Assembly (NCBI GenBank): GCA_902749685.1
Contig: CACVKW010000871.1
Coordinates: forward strand, 62,001-126,000
Direction of reading: 5' to 3'
Length of the DNA stretch: 64,000 nucleotides
Origin: Olavius sp. associated proteobacterium Delta 1
GTDB lineage: Bacteria; Desulfobacterota; Desulfobacteria; Desulfobacterales; JAFDCJ01
Positions 17,469 through 26,123 of the stretch are shown in pieces (positions within the stretch are counted from its first letter, which is position 1; each line of letters opens with the position of its first letter). The notes under the pieces were generated by a model. It was not told the DNA's origin, did not search any database, and was given only the letters and a program-made list of their open reading frames with translations. The position numbers and the translations under genes are program-made.

Positions 17469-19343
17469 ATGCCAAAAGGAAAGTTACAGAACATAGAATC
17501 CATCCTAAAGCCTGCCGGAATATTCGCGGATATCGATATCCATTTCGCCAGGTTCATTGCGCGATTTAGCGTGCAGGAGGAACCGCATGTTTTCCTGGCA
17601 GCAGCGCTGGCGAGCCATGCAACCGGCAGCGGTGATATTTGTCTGGACCTTGCTGCTGCTGCCGGCACACTATTAATTGAGAGACAAGACGGTGCGCTTG
17701 CCGTGGTTTGTCCGCCCTTAGCTGACTGGCGCAAAAAACTCATGTCAAGCCCGGCGGTGGGGAAGCCCGGCGAAACATGTCCTTTGATTCTTGATGCCCG
17801 CCACCGGCTGTATCTTTACCGCTACTGGGAATATGAAAACAAACTGTCGGAAGCCATTCGACGAGGGGCAAAAGGGGAAGTCCAGGATTTCAATTCCCGG
17901 AAATTATCAAAGGCTCTGAAAAAACTGTTTCCGCCAACAAGCACCGGCGGCATCAATTGGCAGGCAGTCGCCGCCCTTATTGCGCTATTTAAACGTTTCA
18001 GTGTCATAACCGGTGGACCGGGCAGCGGCAAAACTTTCACAATCGCCGGTATCCTGGCGCTGCTGCTGGAATGTGCCCTGAAGGAAAACGCCCATATCCT
18101 CCTGGCCGCACCCACCGGGAAAGCAGCCGCCAGGCTGGCAGAATCGATCCATGAGGCCAAACAATATCTGGATTGCAGGGCCTCCATTAAAAATGTCATT
18201 CCCAATGAAGTGCAGACGATCCACCGCTTGTTGAAGCCGATTACCGGTACCCCATATTTTCGTCAAAATTCAGATAACCCACTGGCAGCCGACCTCGTGG
18301 TGGTTGATGAGGCTTCGATGGTGGACCTGGCCCTAATGTCCAAGCTCGTTCAGGCGTTAGCGCCGGAGACCCGGCTCGTATTGATCGGTGACAAGGATCA
18401 ACTGGCATCTGTTGAGGCCGGTTCGGTTCTGGGAGATATCTGCGACCGACAGATAATCCACGGATTTTCCAAAAGCTTTTTGGCTAAAATTGAGCAATTC
18501 ACCCAAGCCAAGTTGGATGATACGGTTCAGAATTCAGCAATGGCTTCAGGTCTGCAGGATTGTATTACCGTCTTGCAAGAAAACTACCGGTTCAAGCCGC
18601 AAAGCGGTATCGGAGGATTGAGCCGGTCGGTCAATCGGGGAGACAGCGAGACGGCGCTGTCTTTTTTAAATGATCCAGCCGAAAAATCTATTGCCCACCA
18701 CGATTTTCGCAGCGGTGCGAATTTGGTGCACGACCTTAGCCATACAATTATTGAGGGTTATAGAAAATACTTGACATTACACGATCCCGTGTTAGCTATG
18801 AGTGAATTTATGCGGTTTAAGATCTTATGCGCCCTTAAAGTCGGACCTTTCGGAGTCAACAGCATCAACGTACTGGCAGAACAGATTTTAAGTCAGGAGG
18901 GGTTGCTGCCGCGAATTCCACAGGGAAGGCATCGCTGGTATCGAGGTCGACCGGTTCTGATAACTCAAAATGACTACAACCTGGGTCTTTTCAACGGAGA
19001 TATCGGGATTACGCTGCCGGATCCGAATTCAGCGGACGATGAACTCTTTGTCTATTTCCCGGACGCCAGCGGTGGAGTTAAACGATTCTCAACCCATCGG
19101 CTTTGCGAGCATGAAACCGTTTATGCCATGACGGTTCATAAAAGCCAGGGATCGGAATTTGACCATGTGATTGTCCTTTTAGCGGAAAAAGATTATCCGC
19201 TGCTGACCCGGGAGCTAGTCTACACCGGATTGACAAGGGCCAGAAAAACAGTTTCCATTTGGGGACCGGAATCTGTCCTCAAAACCGCCATCACACGTAA
19301 AATTGAAAGAACTTCAGGATTGCGGGATGCGTTGTGGGCGTGA
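17469..19343 (+). CDS. recD: Exodeoxyribonuclease V alpha subunit (RecD)
   Basis: A 624-residue SF1B 5'-3' helicase. After an N-terminal RecC-contact region, Walker A is GGPGSGKTFT near 184, LLAAPTGKAAARLAESI follows, Walker B is VVVDEASMVDL near 279, then LIGDKDQLASVEAG. Near the C-terminus are YAMTVHKSQGSEFDHV and LLTRELVYTGLTRARK, the last helicase motifs. Length is close to E. coli RecD (about 608). It should work with the recC and recB products in double-strand break processing. The ATG at 17469 has no obvious Shine-Dalgarno, as with recB. Confidence 0.93.
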   Translation: MPKGKLQNIESILKPAGIFADIDIHFARFIARFSVQEEPHVFLAAALASHATGSGDICLDLAAAAGTLLIERQDGALAVVCPPLADWRKKLMSSPAVGKPGETCPLILDARHRLYLYRYWEYENKLSEAIRRGAKGEVQDFNSRKLSKALKKLFPPTSTGGINWQAVAALIALFKRFSVITGGPGSGKTFTIAGILALLLECALKENAHILLAAPTGKAAARLAESIHEAKQYLDCRASIKNVIPNEVQTIHRLLKPITGTPYFRQNSDNPLAADLVVVDEASMVDLALMSKLVQALAPETRLVLIGDKDQLASVEAGSVLGDICDRQIIHGFSKSFLAKIEQFTQAKLDDTVQNSAMASGLQDCITVLQENYRFKPQSGIGGLSRSVNRGDSETALSFLNDPAEKSIAHHDFRSGANLVHDLSHTIIEGYRKYLTLHDPVLAMSEFMRFKILCALKVGPFGVNSINVLAEQILSQEGLLPRIPQGRHRWYRGRPVLITQNDYNLGLFNGDIGITLPDPNSADDELFVYFPDASGGVKRFSTHRLCEHETVYAMTVHKSQGSEFDHVIVLLAEKDYPLLTRELVYTGLTRARKTVSIWGPESVLKTAITRKIERTSGLRDALWA

Positions 19344-19406
19344 GTAAGTGCTCAGGTAACGGGACTAACCGTAGATCAGGCAGTTTGATGAATTTGAGAA
19401 ATTTTG

Positions 19407-19533
19407 AAAAAGCGAATATCGAATAATGAATATCGAATGTCGAAGTAATGTATTCTGTCTATTTTATTGAAAATATGCTGAGCGAAGCGAAACCACCCTT
19501 CGACATTCGATATTCTGCGGTTCTGCGGTTCGC
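19407..19533 (-). repeat. Element A, copy 2 (inverted orientation)
   Basis: The reverse complement of the other A copies: AAAAAGCGAATATCGAATAA at the left, core GCTGAGCGAAGCGAAACCAC, and GCGGTTCTGCGGTTCGC at the right. It lies downstream of recD; heptamers of the form GAATATC are clear in the left arm. The flanking sequence up to 19608 includes GATCCGCCGGCGGCGGAT, a small palindrome-like stretch. Confidence 0.7.
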
Positions 19534-19608
19534 TTTTATATTTTTTGTTTTTGACACCAGAAAACTGATCCGCCGGCGGCGGATAAACTCAAAACCGGAA
19601 AAAGGACG

Positions 19609-20094
19609 ATGATTATGAAAAGAACCGTAATACGAGGCACCGGACGCTATCTACCGCCGCGAGTTGTAACCAATGAGGATATGACTCAATGGATGGACAC
19701 ATCCGATGAGTGGATCCGTCAGCGAACCGGAATCGAGCGGCGACATTTTCCCAAAATGGACGGCAAGACCATCTTTAAACTGGCCGTTCAGAAACTGCCC
19801 GAAGTGGTGGGTGAAACGCTAACAAAAGCCGAGCTTGCCGTTGAAGATATCGACCTGTTTATTCCGCATCAGGCTAATTTGCGCATTAACCAGTTTTTTC
19901 AGCAGGCCATGAAATTACCCGAGGACAAGGTGTTTCACAACATCCAGCGTTACGGCAACACGACCGCAGCCAGTATTCCGATTGCCTTAGATGAAGCCCT
20001 TGAAATGGGAATTATCGGCAACGGCAGCACCGTTATGTTCCTGGGACTCGGCGCCGGTTTGACATGGGGGGCCGTGATCGCCCGTTTGAATTGA
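19609..20094 (+). pseudogene. fabH: 3-oxoacyl-ACP synthase III (FabH) with the middle deleted
   Basis: 161 residues instead of about 325. Residues 1-47 are a normal FabH N-terminus (RGTGRYLPPRVVTNEDMTQW, then TSDEWIRQRTGIERRHF). They join in frame to a normal FabH C-terminal part from PKMDGKTIFKLAV, with IPHQANLRIN carrying the active-site His, RYGNTTAASIP carrying the Asn, and GLGAGLTWGA. The lost segment, about 165 residues, contains the catalytic cysteine and half of the thiolase fold, so the product cannot start fatty-acid synthesis. The frame is intact across the junction near 19750. It may be a recent deletion, a remnant, or an assembly error at a short repeat. Confidence 0.85.
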
Positions 20095-20097
20095 TTA

Positions 20098-20214
20098 GTG
20101 AATAATGAATATTGAATATTTATGGAGTCGCTTCGCTCCGTCACTTTTTAATTATTAATTGATCCGCCGGAGGCGACCGTAAATTTTCAATCTTCAATCT
20201 GCAATATTCAATTG
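20098..20214. repeat. Element B, copy 1
   Basis: AATAATGAATATTGAATATT leads into the core GGAGTCGCTTCGCTCCGTC. GATCCGCCGGAGGCGACCG follows, then a right arm of AATCTTCAATCTGCAATATT words. The outer arms are inverted repeats of ATTGAATATT type. It starts immediately after the fabH remnant's stop codon. Confidence 0.65.
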
Positions 20215-20216
20215 AA

Positions 20217-20393
20217 CTACTTGCGCCGGGTGCAGGACACGGATTCCGCCAATACCGTGTGAATTTTATCCAACATTTCACAATGCTCGGAACACTTTGG
20301 AAAGGTCTTCAGAAATATGCATTTTTTGCACGGGCTTTTCACCAGATAGCCGATTTCGAAATCGTATTTATATTTAAAAACTTTTTTTGTCAT
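20217..20393 (-). CDS. Small cysteine-rich protein of unknown function
   Basis: 58 residues from the ATG at 20393; a TTG at 20408 would add five. Cysteines form CKKC, then PKCSEHC about ten residues on, and a last one in SVSCTRRK. The spacing CX2C...CX3C suggests a small zinc or iron-sulfur knuckle. It lies between two heptamer-type repeats and has no clear Shine-Dalgarno. I do not recognise a characterised family; it could be spurious, but the regular cysteine pattern argues for a gene. Confidence 0.45.
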   Translation of the reverse strand: MTKKVFKYKYDFEIGYLVKSPCKKCIFLKTFPKCSEHCEMLDKIHTVLAESVSCTRRK

Positions 20394-20573
20394 TGTATTG
20401 CACGTCAATCGGTAAAGATAGATTTTGGATAATGTTTAAACCGCTCGCGCTTAGCCGGAAACTGAAGGAACGCCTTCCTATCATAAGATTTTTTATATCA
20501 CAAGCCGAAAATTCACAGCGCCCTTTTTATTTGCGGATATGAACTTTTAAACGTTGATATTAATTCTACCACA

Positions 20574-20601
20574 AATATTCAATTTTCAATATTCAATTCC
20601 A
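20574..20601. repeat. AATATTC heptamer array running through the stop codon of the acyl-CoA synthetase gene
   Basis: Units AATATTC, AATTTTC, AATATTC and AATTCCA are in perfect 7-base register. Read on the minus strand, they supply the last codons (GIEY) and the TGA stop of the gene at 20586. Confidence 0.65.
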
Positions 20602-22781
20602 ACTTGTCCGGGCAAGGTTGTCCTAATAAGAAATCGGTGATAATCCACCATCTTGGAAAATGCTTTGACCGCACGCTCCGGTGTGGGATAGAATACGCCT
20701 TTATACGGGCTGCCATCAACCCGGTACAGGGTCTGATTATTCTCATCCGGCAACAGGCTTACCCCAAACACCGGTTTTTTATACTGACCCATTAATGCTG
20801 CGATATGGTTGATATAGGCATCTTCAAATTCGAGGAATTTATCGTTTATCTGGTTGATAAATTCTGCCGAATAACCCGAATCGGCCTTGAGGACCGATTC
20901 TCCGAATCGTTTCACCATAATCCTGCGACCTAAAATGCCGAGATTAATCACGGCATCGCATCCGTCCCATTTCATTAGTTCTTCCAATACCGTCATCGGC
21001 ACGGTGGGATCGCGTTCACCGACCAGATCAATGGGGTTTGAACGGCTCCAATAGCTCGGCAACATCAGATCAATCCCGCTGATGAGTTGCACTGAAAGCT
21101 CGGGAACTTCCAGGCCGAATTCCGCACACAGGTCGGCCGTTACGACTCCCCAGCCACCGCCCAGCGTCATTATGGCGGCCCGATTTCCTTCAGGCAAGGG
21201 CAACGATGAGAACGCTGCCGCTAAATCGAGCAGATCCATCGGTTTATCGGCTCTGACAATTCCGGCCTGCTTGCAAACTGCATCGAATACTTTGATATCG
21301 GATGTCATGGCACCGGTGTGGCTTGCCGCTGCACGGTTGCCGACACTGCTGCGACCGCCTTTTAGCAAAACAATCGGTTTTTTGCGGCCGACACGTGAGG
21401 CACTTTCAAAAAACCGTCGGCCATTCTTAACGCTTTCAACATAAAGGATCACCGTGCGGGTCAGGGTATCCACTTCAAATCCATCCAGGTAGTCTTCAAT
21501 GGTCATCATCGCCTCATTGCCTGAACCGCAAAAAGCCCGAATTCCAATACCCTGTTGCTCGGCAAATGCCAGTAATTGAATGCCCATATTGCCGGATTGC
21601 GCCACCATGGCAGTGGAACCCGGCCTGGGCATGACCGGAGATCCGGCACAGTACATATTAATGTGCGGATTGCATATTCCCATGGTATTGGGACCCAATA
21701 CCAGGATGCCCGATTTTTGAGCTGCACTGACCAAATCTTGTTCCAGCTGTTTGCCTCGTTCACCGGTTTCTCCAAATCCGGAGGTGATCAGCACCATGTT
21801 CCGGATCCCTTTTGCATGAAATTGAGGAACAAGATCCAGAACGCTTGCGGCCGGTATCGTCACAACTGCCAGATCGACCTTGCCCGGTATTTCAGCTAGC
21901 GACCGATAGACGGTTTTGCCGGCGATCTTGCCTCCAGCAGGGTTGACCGGATAAATTTCGCCCCTGAAACCGCCACTGATGGTATTGGTCATTAACGAGT
22001 GTCCCCACTTGCCAATTTGGGCTGAAGCGCCCACAATGGCAATACTTTTGGGATAGAACAACGATCCGATGGCACCCGGTGAAACCGGCGGCAGCATCTC
22101 ACTTTTGGGTGTTCTGTGTTCTTTGACAACCAGCGCATCCACAGCCATTGCCCTTCCGTCAGGGGTAACGAGCAATGGGTTTATATCAATTTCAGCAACT
22201 TCCGGATGGCTTTGACCAATGCGGGATAAACTCAACAATGAGCGGACCAACTCGTCGCGCTTAACCGCCGCCTCTCCTCTGAACCGGCCCAGCAGCGCCT
22301 TGCCCTGGATTTCATCCAGCATCTCGCTTGCGTCCGATTCAGTCAGCGGTGCCAGACGAAACGTAACATCTGAGAACGCTTCGGTGAAAACACCACCGGT
22401 ACCAAACATAATCACCGGTCCGAATTGATGGTCCTGAAACAGTCCGGCAACAAATTCACGCTGACCTTTAATGTGCGGTTGAATCAAGAATCCATCCAAC
22501 TCGCCGGCTGCTTCAGCGTCAATATCCTTAACTGCCGTTTCGACTGCCATGGCGTCAGAAAGGTTGAGGTGCACCAGCCCACGATCGGACTTGTGCAACA
22601 GATTTTTTCCAACCCCTTTTACCACGACCGGGAAACCGGATTTGCGGGCAGCAGATACGACCTCCGATTGACGAACGACATATGCCTGGGGAATGAATGA
22701 AATGCCAAATTCAGATAGAAAATTTTTGGCTGCGAGATCCGTCAGCGCTTTTTTTTCGGAAATTGCGGGAGAATTTCCCAT
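20586..22781 (-). CDS. NDP-forming acyl-CoA synthetase, fused ATP-grasp and CoA-binding subunits
   Basis: 731 residues from the ATG at 22781, which has a GGAGG eight bases upstream; the open frame continues to 22937 but has no comparable signal. The order is beta then alpha. An ATP-grasp domain (about 5-220) includes PVVVKGVGKNLLHKSDRG, MFGTGGVFTEAF and EIDINPLLV. A CoA-binding domain follows (PKSIAIVGASAQIGKWGHSL), then a succinyl-CoA-ligase-like domain with AAASHTGAM carrying the phosphorylated histidine. Such enzymes convert acyl-CoA plus ADP and phosphate to the acid plus ATP, or the reverse. The acyl substrate is not shown by the sequence. The gene stands alone. Confidence 0.88.
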   Translation of the reverse strand: MGNSPAISEKKALTDLAAKNFLSEFGISFIPQAYVVRQSEVVSAARKSGFPVVVKGVGKNLLHKSDRGLVHLNLSDAMAVETAVKDIDAEAAGELDGFLIQPHIKGQREFVAGLFQDHQFGPVIMFGTGGVFTEAFSDVTFRLAPLTESDASEMLDEIQGKALLGRFRGEAAVKRDELVRSLLSLSRIGQSHPEVAEIDINPLLVTPDGRAMAVDALVVKEHRTPKSEMLPPVSPGAIGSLFYPKSIAIVGASAQIGKWGHSLMTNTISGGFRGEIYPVNPAGGKIAGKTVYRSLAEIPGKVDLAVVTIPAASVLDLVPQFHAKGIRNMVLITSGFGETGERGKQLEQDLVSAAQKSGILVLGPNTMGICNPHINMYCAGSPVMPRPGSTAMVAQSGNMGIQLLAFAEQQGIGIRAFCGSGNEAMMTIEDYLDGFEVDTLTRTVILYVESVKNGRRFFESASRVGRKKPIVLLKGGRSSVGNRAAASHTGAMTSDIKVFDAVCKQAGIVRADKPMDLLDLAAAFSSLPLPEGNRAAIMTLGGGWGVVTADLCAEFGLEVPELSVQLISGIDLMLPSYWSRSNPIDLVGERDPTVPMTVLEELMKWDGCDAVINLGILGRRIMVKRFGESVLKADSGYSAEFINQINDKFLEFEDAYINHIAALMGQYKKPVFGVSLLPDENNQTLYRVDGSPYKGVFYPTPERAVKAFSKMVDYHRFLIRTTLPGQVGIEY

Positions 22782-23095
22782 TAAGATAACCTCCATCAAT
22801 TCGATTCCATCCGGTCCGCCCGGGGCGGACTCAGCGAGATCCGCCTGTGGACGGAATTGGAAACTGATTCGTGCCGATTTAATGTTCGGATGGGCATCAA
22901 TTAAGTTTACGGTACTGATAAAATTACCTGAATACATGGAATTAGAATTAATTTAAAGCAATATATTCGTCTCTGACCCGGTTTACGCGAAATGGTTTTT
23001 ATGGTATTAACCAATAACCGTGTGAGTACCTGAATTTTGCCCGCCAATGATCCTCAGCAAAGTTCGAGATCAATTAAAATCATAAGGAATGTATA

Positions 23096-23569
23096 ATGCG
23101 TATCGGCATTGGATATGATGTCCACAAGTTGGTAACTGGTCGCAAACTCGTACTGGGCGGCGTTGTTATTCCCTTTGAGAAAGGATTGCTGGGTCATTCG
23201 GATGCCGATGTTCTGGTGCATGCCGTATGTGACGCGTTGTTGGGTGCGGCCGCAATGGGTGATATCGGCTTGCATTTTCCCGCTACCGATCCTAGATTTA
23301 AAAATATATCCAGCATGAAGCTGCTGGCCGCAACGAATGCTATGGTGCACTGCAACGGTTTTACCATCAGGAATATTGACACCACAATTTTTGCTGAAGC
23401 CCCCAAAATCGGTCCCTACCGCAAACGGATGCAGCAAAAACTGGCACGCACAGTTGAAGTTGATCCAGGCTGCATTAATATTAAAGCCACCACAACCGAA
23501 GGACTTGGATTCATCGGAAAAGGGGAAGGTATCGGGGCAATGAGTGTGGCCCTGTTGGAAAAAGGATGA
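23096..23569 (+). CDS. ispF: 2-C-methyl-D-erythritol 2,4-cyclodiphosphate synthase
   Basis: 157 residues, the usual IspF length. It closes CDP-methylerythritol 2-phosphate into the cyclic diphosphate in the MEP isoprenoid pathway. Zinc ligands are in GYDVHKL (Asp and His at 8 and 10) and LGHSDADVLVHAVCDALLGA (His at 42). The ATTTEGLGFIGKGEGIGA segment near the end is typical. AAGGA precedes the ATG by eight bases. It works with Dxs and the prenyltransferase encoded at 39.5-42.3 kb, although ispD is not in the window. Confidence 0.94.
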   Translation: MRIGIGYDVHKLVTGRKLVLGGVVIPFEKGLLGHSDADVLVHAVCDALLGAAAMGDIGLHFPATDPRFKNISSMKLLAATNAMVHCNGFTIRNIDTTIFAEAPKIGPYRKRMQQKLARTVEVDPGCINIKATTTEGLGFIGKGEGIGAMSVALLEKG

Positions 23570-23684
23570 ACACCTTCCTGCGCTAGTCTTATCGGCCGGC
23601 CTCCTTCCCGCAGAGAGGTGTGAAATCTGCAAAACCAGCTTTGCAATATCCCGAATTCGTAACTCTTTCTTTTTGATAAAAAAT

Positions 23685-23757
23685 TTTCTCGCAAAGGTGC
23701 AAAGCGTGCAAAGGTGAAGCATTAATTAAATCTTGGCGACTTTGCGTGAGACCTTTT
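23685..23757. repeat. CGCAAAGGT-type inverted repeat upstream of uvrB
   Basis: Words CGCAAAGGT, GCAAAGCGT and GCAAAGGTG in a 9-base register are answered by CTTGGCGACTTTGCGTGAGA, an inverted copy. The repeat ends about 30 bases before the uvrB start. The rest of the gap between ispF and uvrB shows no gene. Confidence 0.55.
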
Positions 23758-23788
23758 TGGTTCCGGCTCATCCGGGTTAGGTAGTATC

Positions 23789-25792
23789 ATGTCCGATTTT
23801 GAACTAATTTCCAGCTTCGAACCCGCCGGTGATCAACCTGCTGCCATTGAACAGCTTTCCAGCAATTTGGCCGCAGGAGATCGCCACAACGTTCTTTTAG
23901 GCGTGACCGGATCCGGCAAGACATTTGCCATGGCCCAGGTCATCGCCAGGATTAGTAAGCCAACTTTAGTCCTGGCTCCCAATAAAACCCTAGCTGCCCA
24001 ACTTTATAATGAATTCAAACAGTTATTTCCTAAAAATGCGGTTGAATATTTTGTGAGTTACTATGATTATTATCAACCGGAAGCGTATATTCCATCCAGT
24101 GATACCTACATCCAAAAGGATTCCTCGATCAATGAAATGATCGATAAACTGAGACATTCCGCAACCCGCTCGGTGCTGTCGCGCCGGGATATTGTGGTCG
24201 TGGCCAGTGTTTCCTGCATATATGGGCTCGGTGCCCCGGAAGATTATCTGGGCATGAGGGTCGACCTCGCTAAAAAAATGGAATTTGGGCGCGATGCGTT
24301 CCTGTTCAAATTGATTGCGATGCAATATGAACGCAACGACATGGATTTCCATCGAGGTGTTTTCCGGGTTAGGGGAGATCGGGTTGAAGTTTTTCCGGCC
24401 TACGAAGAAGAGCGCGCAATTCGGATAGATTTTTTCGGGGATCAAATTGAGGCCATCTCTGAAATCGATGCCTTGCGGGGGACGGTGAACAAACGCCTGG
24501 AACATATTACCATATTTCCGGCCAGCCACTATGTAACTAAAAAAACAACCCTTAAAAGAGCCACGGAAACTATTATTGAAGAGTTGAAAGAGCGCATAGA
24601 ATACTTTCGTAACGAGAACCAGTTGATCGAAGCCCAGCGCCTTGAAGAACGCACCCATTTTGATCTGGAAATGATCCAGGAACTCGGCTATTGCAACGGA
24701 ATAGAAAATTATTCCCGCCACCTGACCGGCCGCATGCCTGGAGAACCACCGCCGACGTTGATGGACTATTTTCCGGATGATTTTCTGCTGTTCATCGATG
24801 AAAGCCATATCGCCGTACCGCAGCTGCGCGGCATGTACCGCGGCGATCGATCGCGCAAGGAAACCCTTGTCGAATACGGATTTCGTCTGCCTTCCGCCCT
24901 GGATAACCGACCATTGAAATTCGAAGAAAGCGAAGCCAGGATATCCCAAGCAGTCTATGTTTCGGCTACACCTGCCGATTATGAAATTACGCATACTAAA
25001 AAAAAGCCGGTCGAGTTAATTGTCCGACCCACGGGTTTGATTGATCCTCGGATAGAGGTTCGCAGTGCTAAAAACCAGGTCGACAATCTTTTAGAAGAAA
25101 TCTTGCTGCATCAGGAACGCAATCAGCGGATTTTGGTGACGACCCTGACGAAAAGAATGGCGGAAGATCTCACGGAATATTATTCAGATTTGGGGATTAA
25201 GGTCCGCTATCTTCACTCCGATATCAGCACCCTGGAAAGAATGGATATAATCAGAGATCTGAGAATCGGTTCATTCGATGTACTGGTGGGAATAAATTTA
25301 TTGCGCGAAGGGCTTGATATCCCGGAAGTTTCTCTGGTGGCCATACTGGATGCCGATAAGGAAGGCTTTCTACGTTCTGCTCGATCCTTGATACAAACCT
25401 GCGGCCGGGCGGCGCGCAACGCCCAGGGAATGGTTATCATGTATGCCGACAAGGTAACCCGATCGATGCAGCAATCCATTGATGAAACCAATCGTCGCCG
25501 CAAGATTCAGCAGGCCTATAACCAAAAGCACAATATTACACCCGCAAGTATTCAAAAGGATATTACGCAAATTTTTGATTTTGGCGATAAAAAGGATAAT
25601 ACCGCCAAGGGCCAGGTGGCCGAAACCATCCGGCAATACAGCTCGCTGGACGACATTGATGCGGTTATAAAAACATTGGAAAAACAAATGGACGAGGCGG
25701 CCAGAGATCTTGAATTTGAGAGCGCAGCAGATTTAAGAGACCAGATCAGAGCCCTGCAAAAGTTGGTCGTATTTGAAAAAAAAGTTAGCTGA
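23789..25792 (+). CDS. uvrB: Excinuclease ABC subunit B
   Basis: A 667-residue UvrB. It opens the helix at damage handed over by UvrA and recruits UvrC. Walker A is GVTGSGKTF at 38-46, the beta-hairpin region is [19 protein letters not shown], and helicase motifs include [27 protein letters not shown] and [14 protein letters not shown]-terminal UVR domain ([20 protein letters not shown]) binds UvrC. The length is normal. The 323-residue minus-strand frame inside it (24023-24994) is a shadow. uvrC follows on the same strand after 330 bases that contain an element A, so the two may be transcribed separately. Confidence 0.96.
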   Translation: MSDFELISSFEPAGDQPAAIEQLSSNLAAGDRHNVLLGVTGSGKTFAMAQVIARISKPTLVLAPNKTLAAQLYNEFKQLFPKNAVEYFVSYYDYYQPEAYIPSSDTYIQKDSSINEMIDKLRHSATRSVLSRRDIVVVASVSCIYGLGAPEDYLGMRVDLAKKMEFGRDAFLFKLIAMQYERNDMDFHRGVFRVRGDRVEVFPAYEEERAIRIDFFGDQIEAISEIDALRGTVNKRLEHITIFPASHYVTKKTTLKRATETIIEELKERIEYFRNENQLIEAQRLEERTHFDLEMIQELGYCNGIENYSRHLTGRMPGEPPPTLMDYFPDDFLLFIDESHIAVPQLRGMYRGDRSRKETLVEYGFRLPSALDNRPLKFEESEARISQAVYVSATPADYEITHTKKKPVELIVRPTGLIDPRIEVRSAKNQVDNLLEEILLHQERNQRILVTTLTKRMAEDLTEYYSDLGIKVRYLHSDISTLERMDIIRDLRIGSFDVLVGINLLREGLDIPEVSLVAILDADKEGFLRSARSLIQTCGRAARNAQGMVIMYADKVTRSMQQSIDETNRRRKIQQAYNQKHNITPASIQKDITQIFDFGDKKDNTAKGQVAETIRQYSSLDDIDAVIKTLEKQMDEAARDLEFESAADLRDQIRALQKLVVFEKKVS

Positions 25793-25892
25793 TTGGTTAA
25801 TTGAAAAAAAAACCTCGGGTGCCATCACCGCCATCAGGAATGAGTAACGAGGACTGAGGACTAAGTTAAAGAGAATTCGGGCGATGGAAACA

Positions 25893-26010
25893 GCGAACCG
25901 CAGAATTACGAAGGATGGTAACGCTACGCTCTATCTTTTTTATAAAATAGAAAGAATTCATTTTTTCGACATTCGAAATTCAGTATTCGATATTCGATAT
26001 TCGCTTTTTT
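25893..26010 (+). repeat. Element A, copy 3, between uvrB and uvrC
   Basis: GCGAACCGCAGAATTACGAA at the left, core GGTAACGCTACGCTCTATC, and a right arm of ATTCGAT words ending in ATTCGCTTTTTT. On the plus strand this is a long hairpin followed by T6, so it could end uvrB transcription. Upstream, 25840-25870 shows GACTGAG-type heptamers; downstream, 26077-26095 has TGACACC heptamers. No gene is seen in the 25793-26123 gap. Confidence 0.75.
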
Positions 26011-26123
26011 ATAAATCCGCAATGCCGAAGTCTCTTTTTCTATTAAAATAGCTGCTTCCGTGACCAGCGGCTGGACTGACACCTGACACCTAACCTTATA
26101 ATTTCTTTATCTTGAACTTACTC

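Noticed and set aside
23054..23722. Minus-strand frame of 222 codons over ispF
   Set aside because: Shadow of ispF extended into the repeat-rich gap; no family resemblance.
24023..24994. Long minus-strand open frame of 323 codons
   Set aside because: It lies wholly inside uvrB, which has every family motif; the antisense frame has no recognisable domain.
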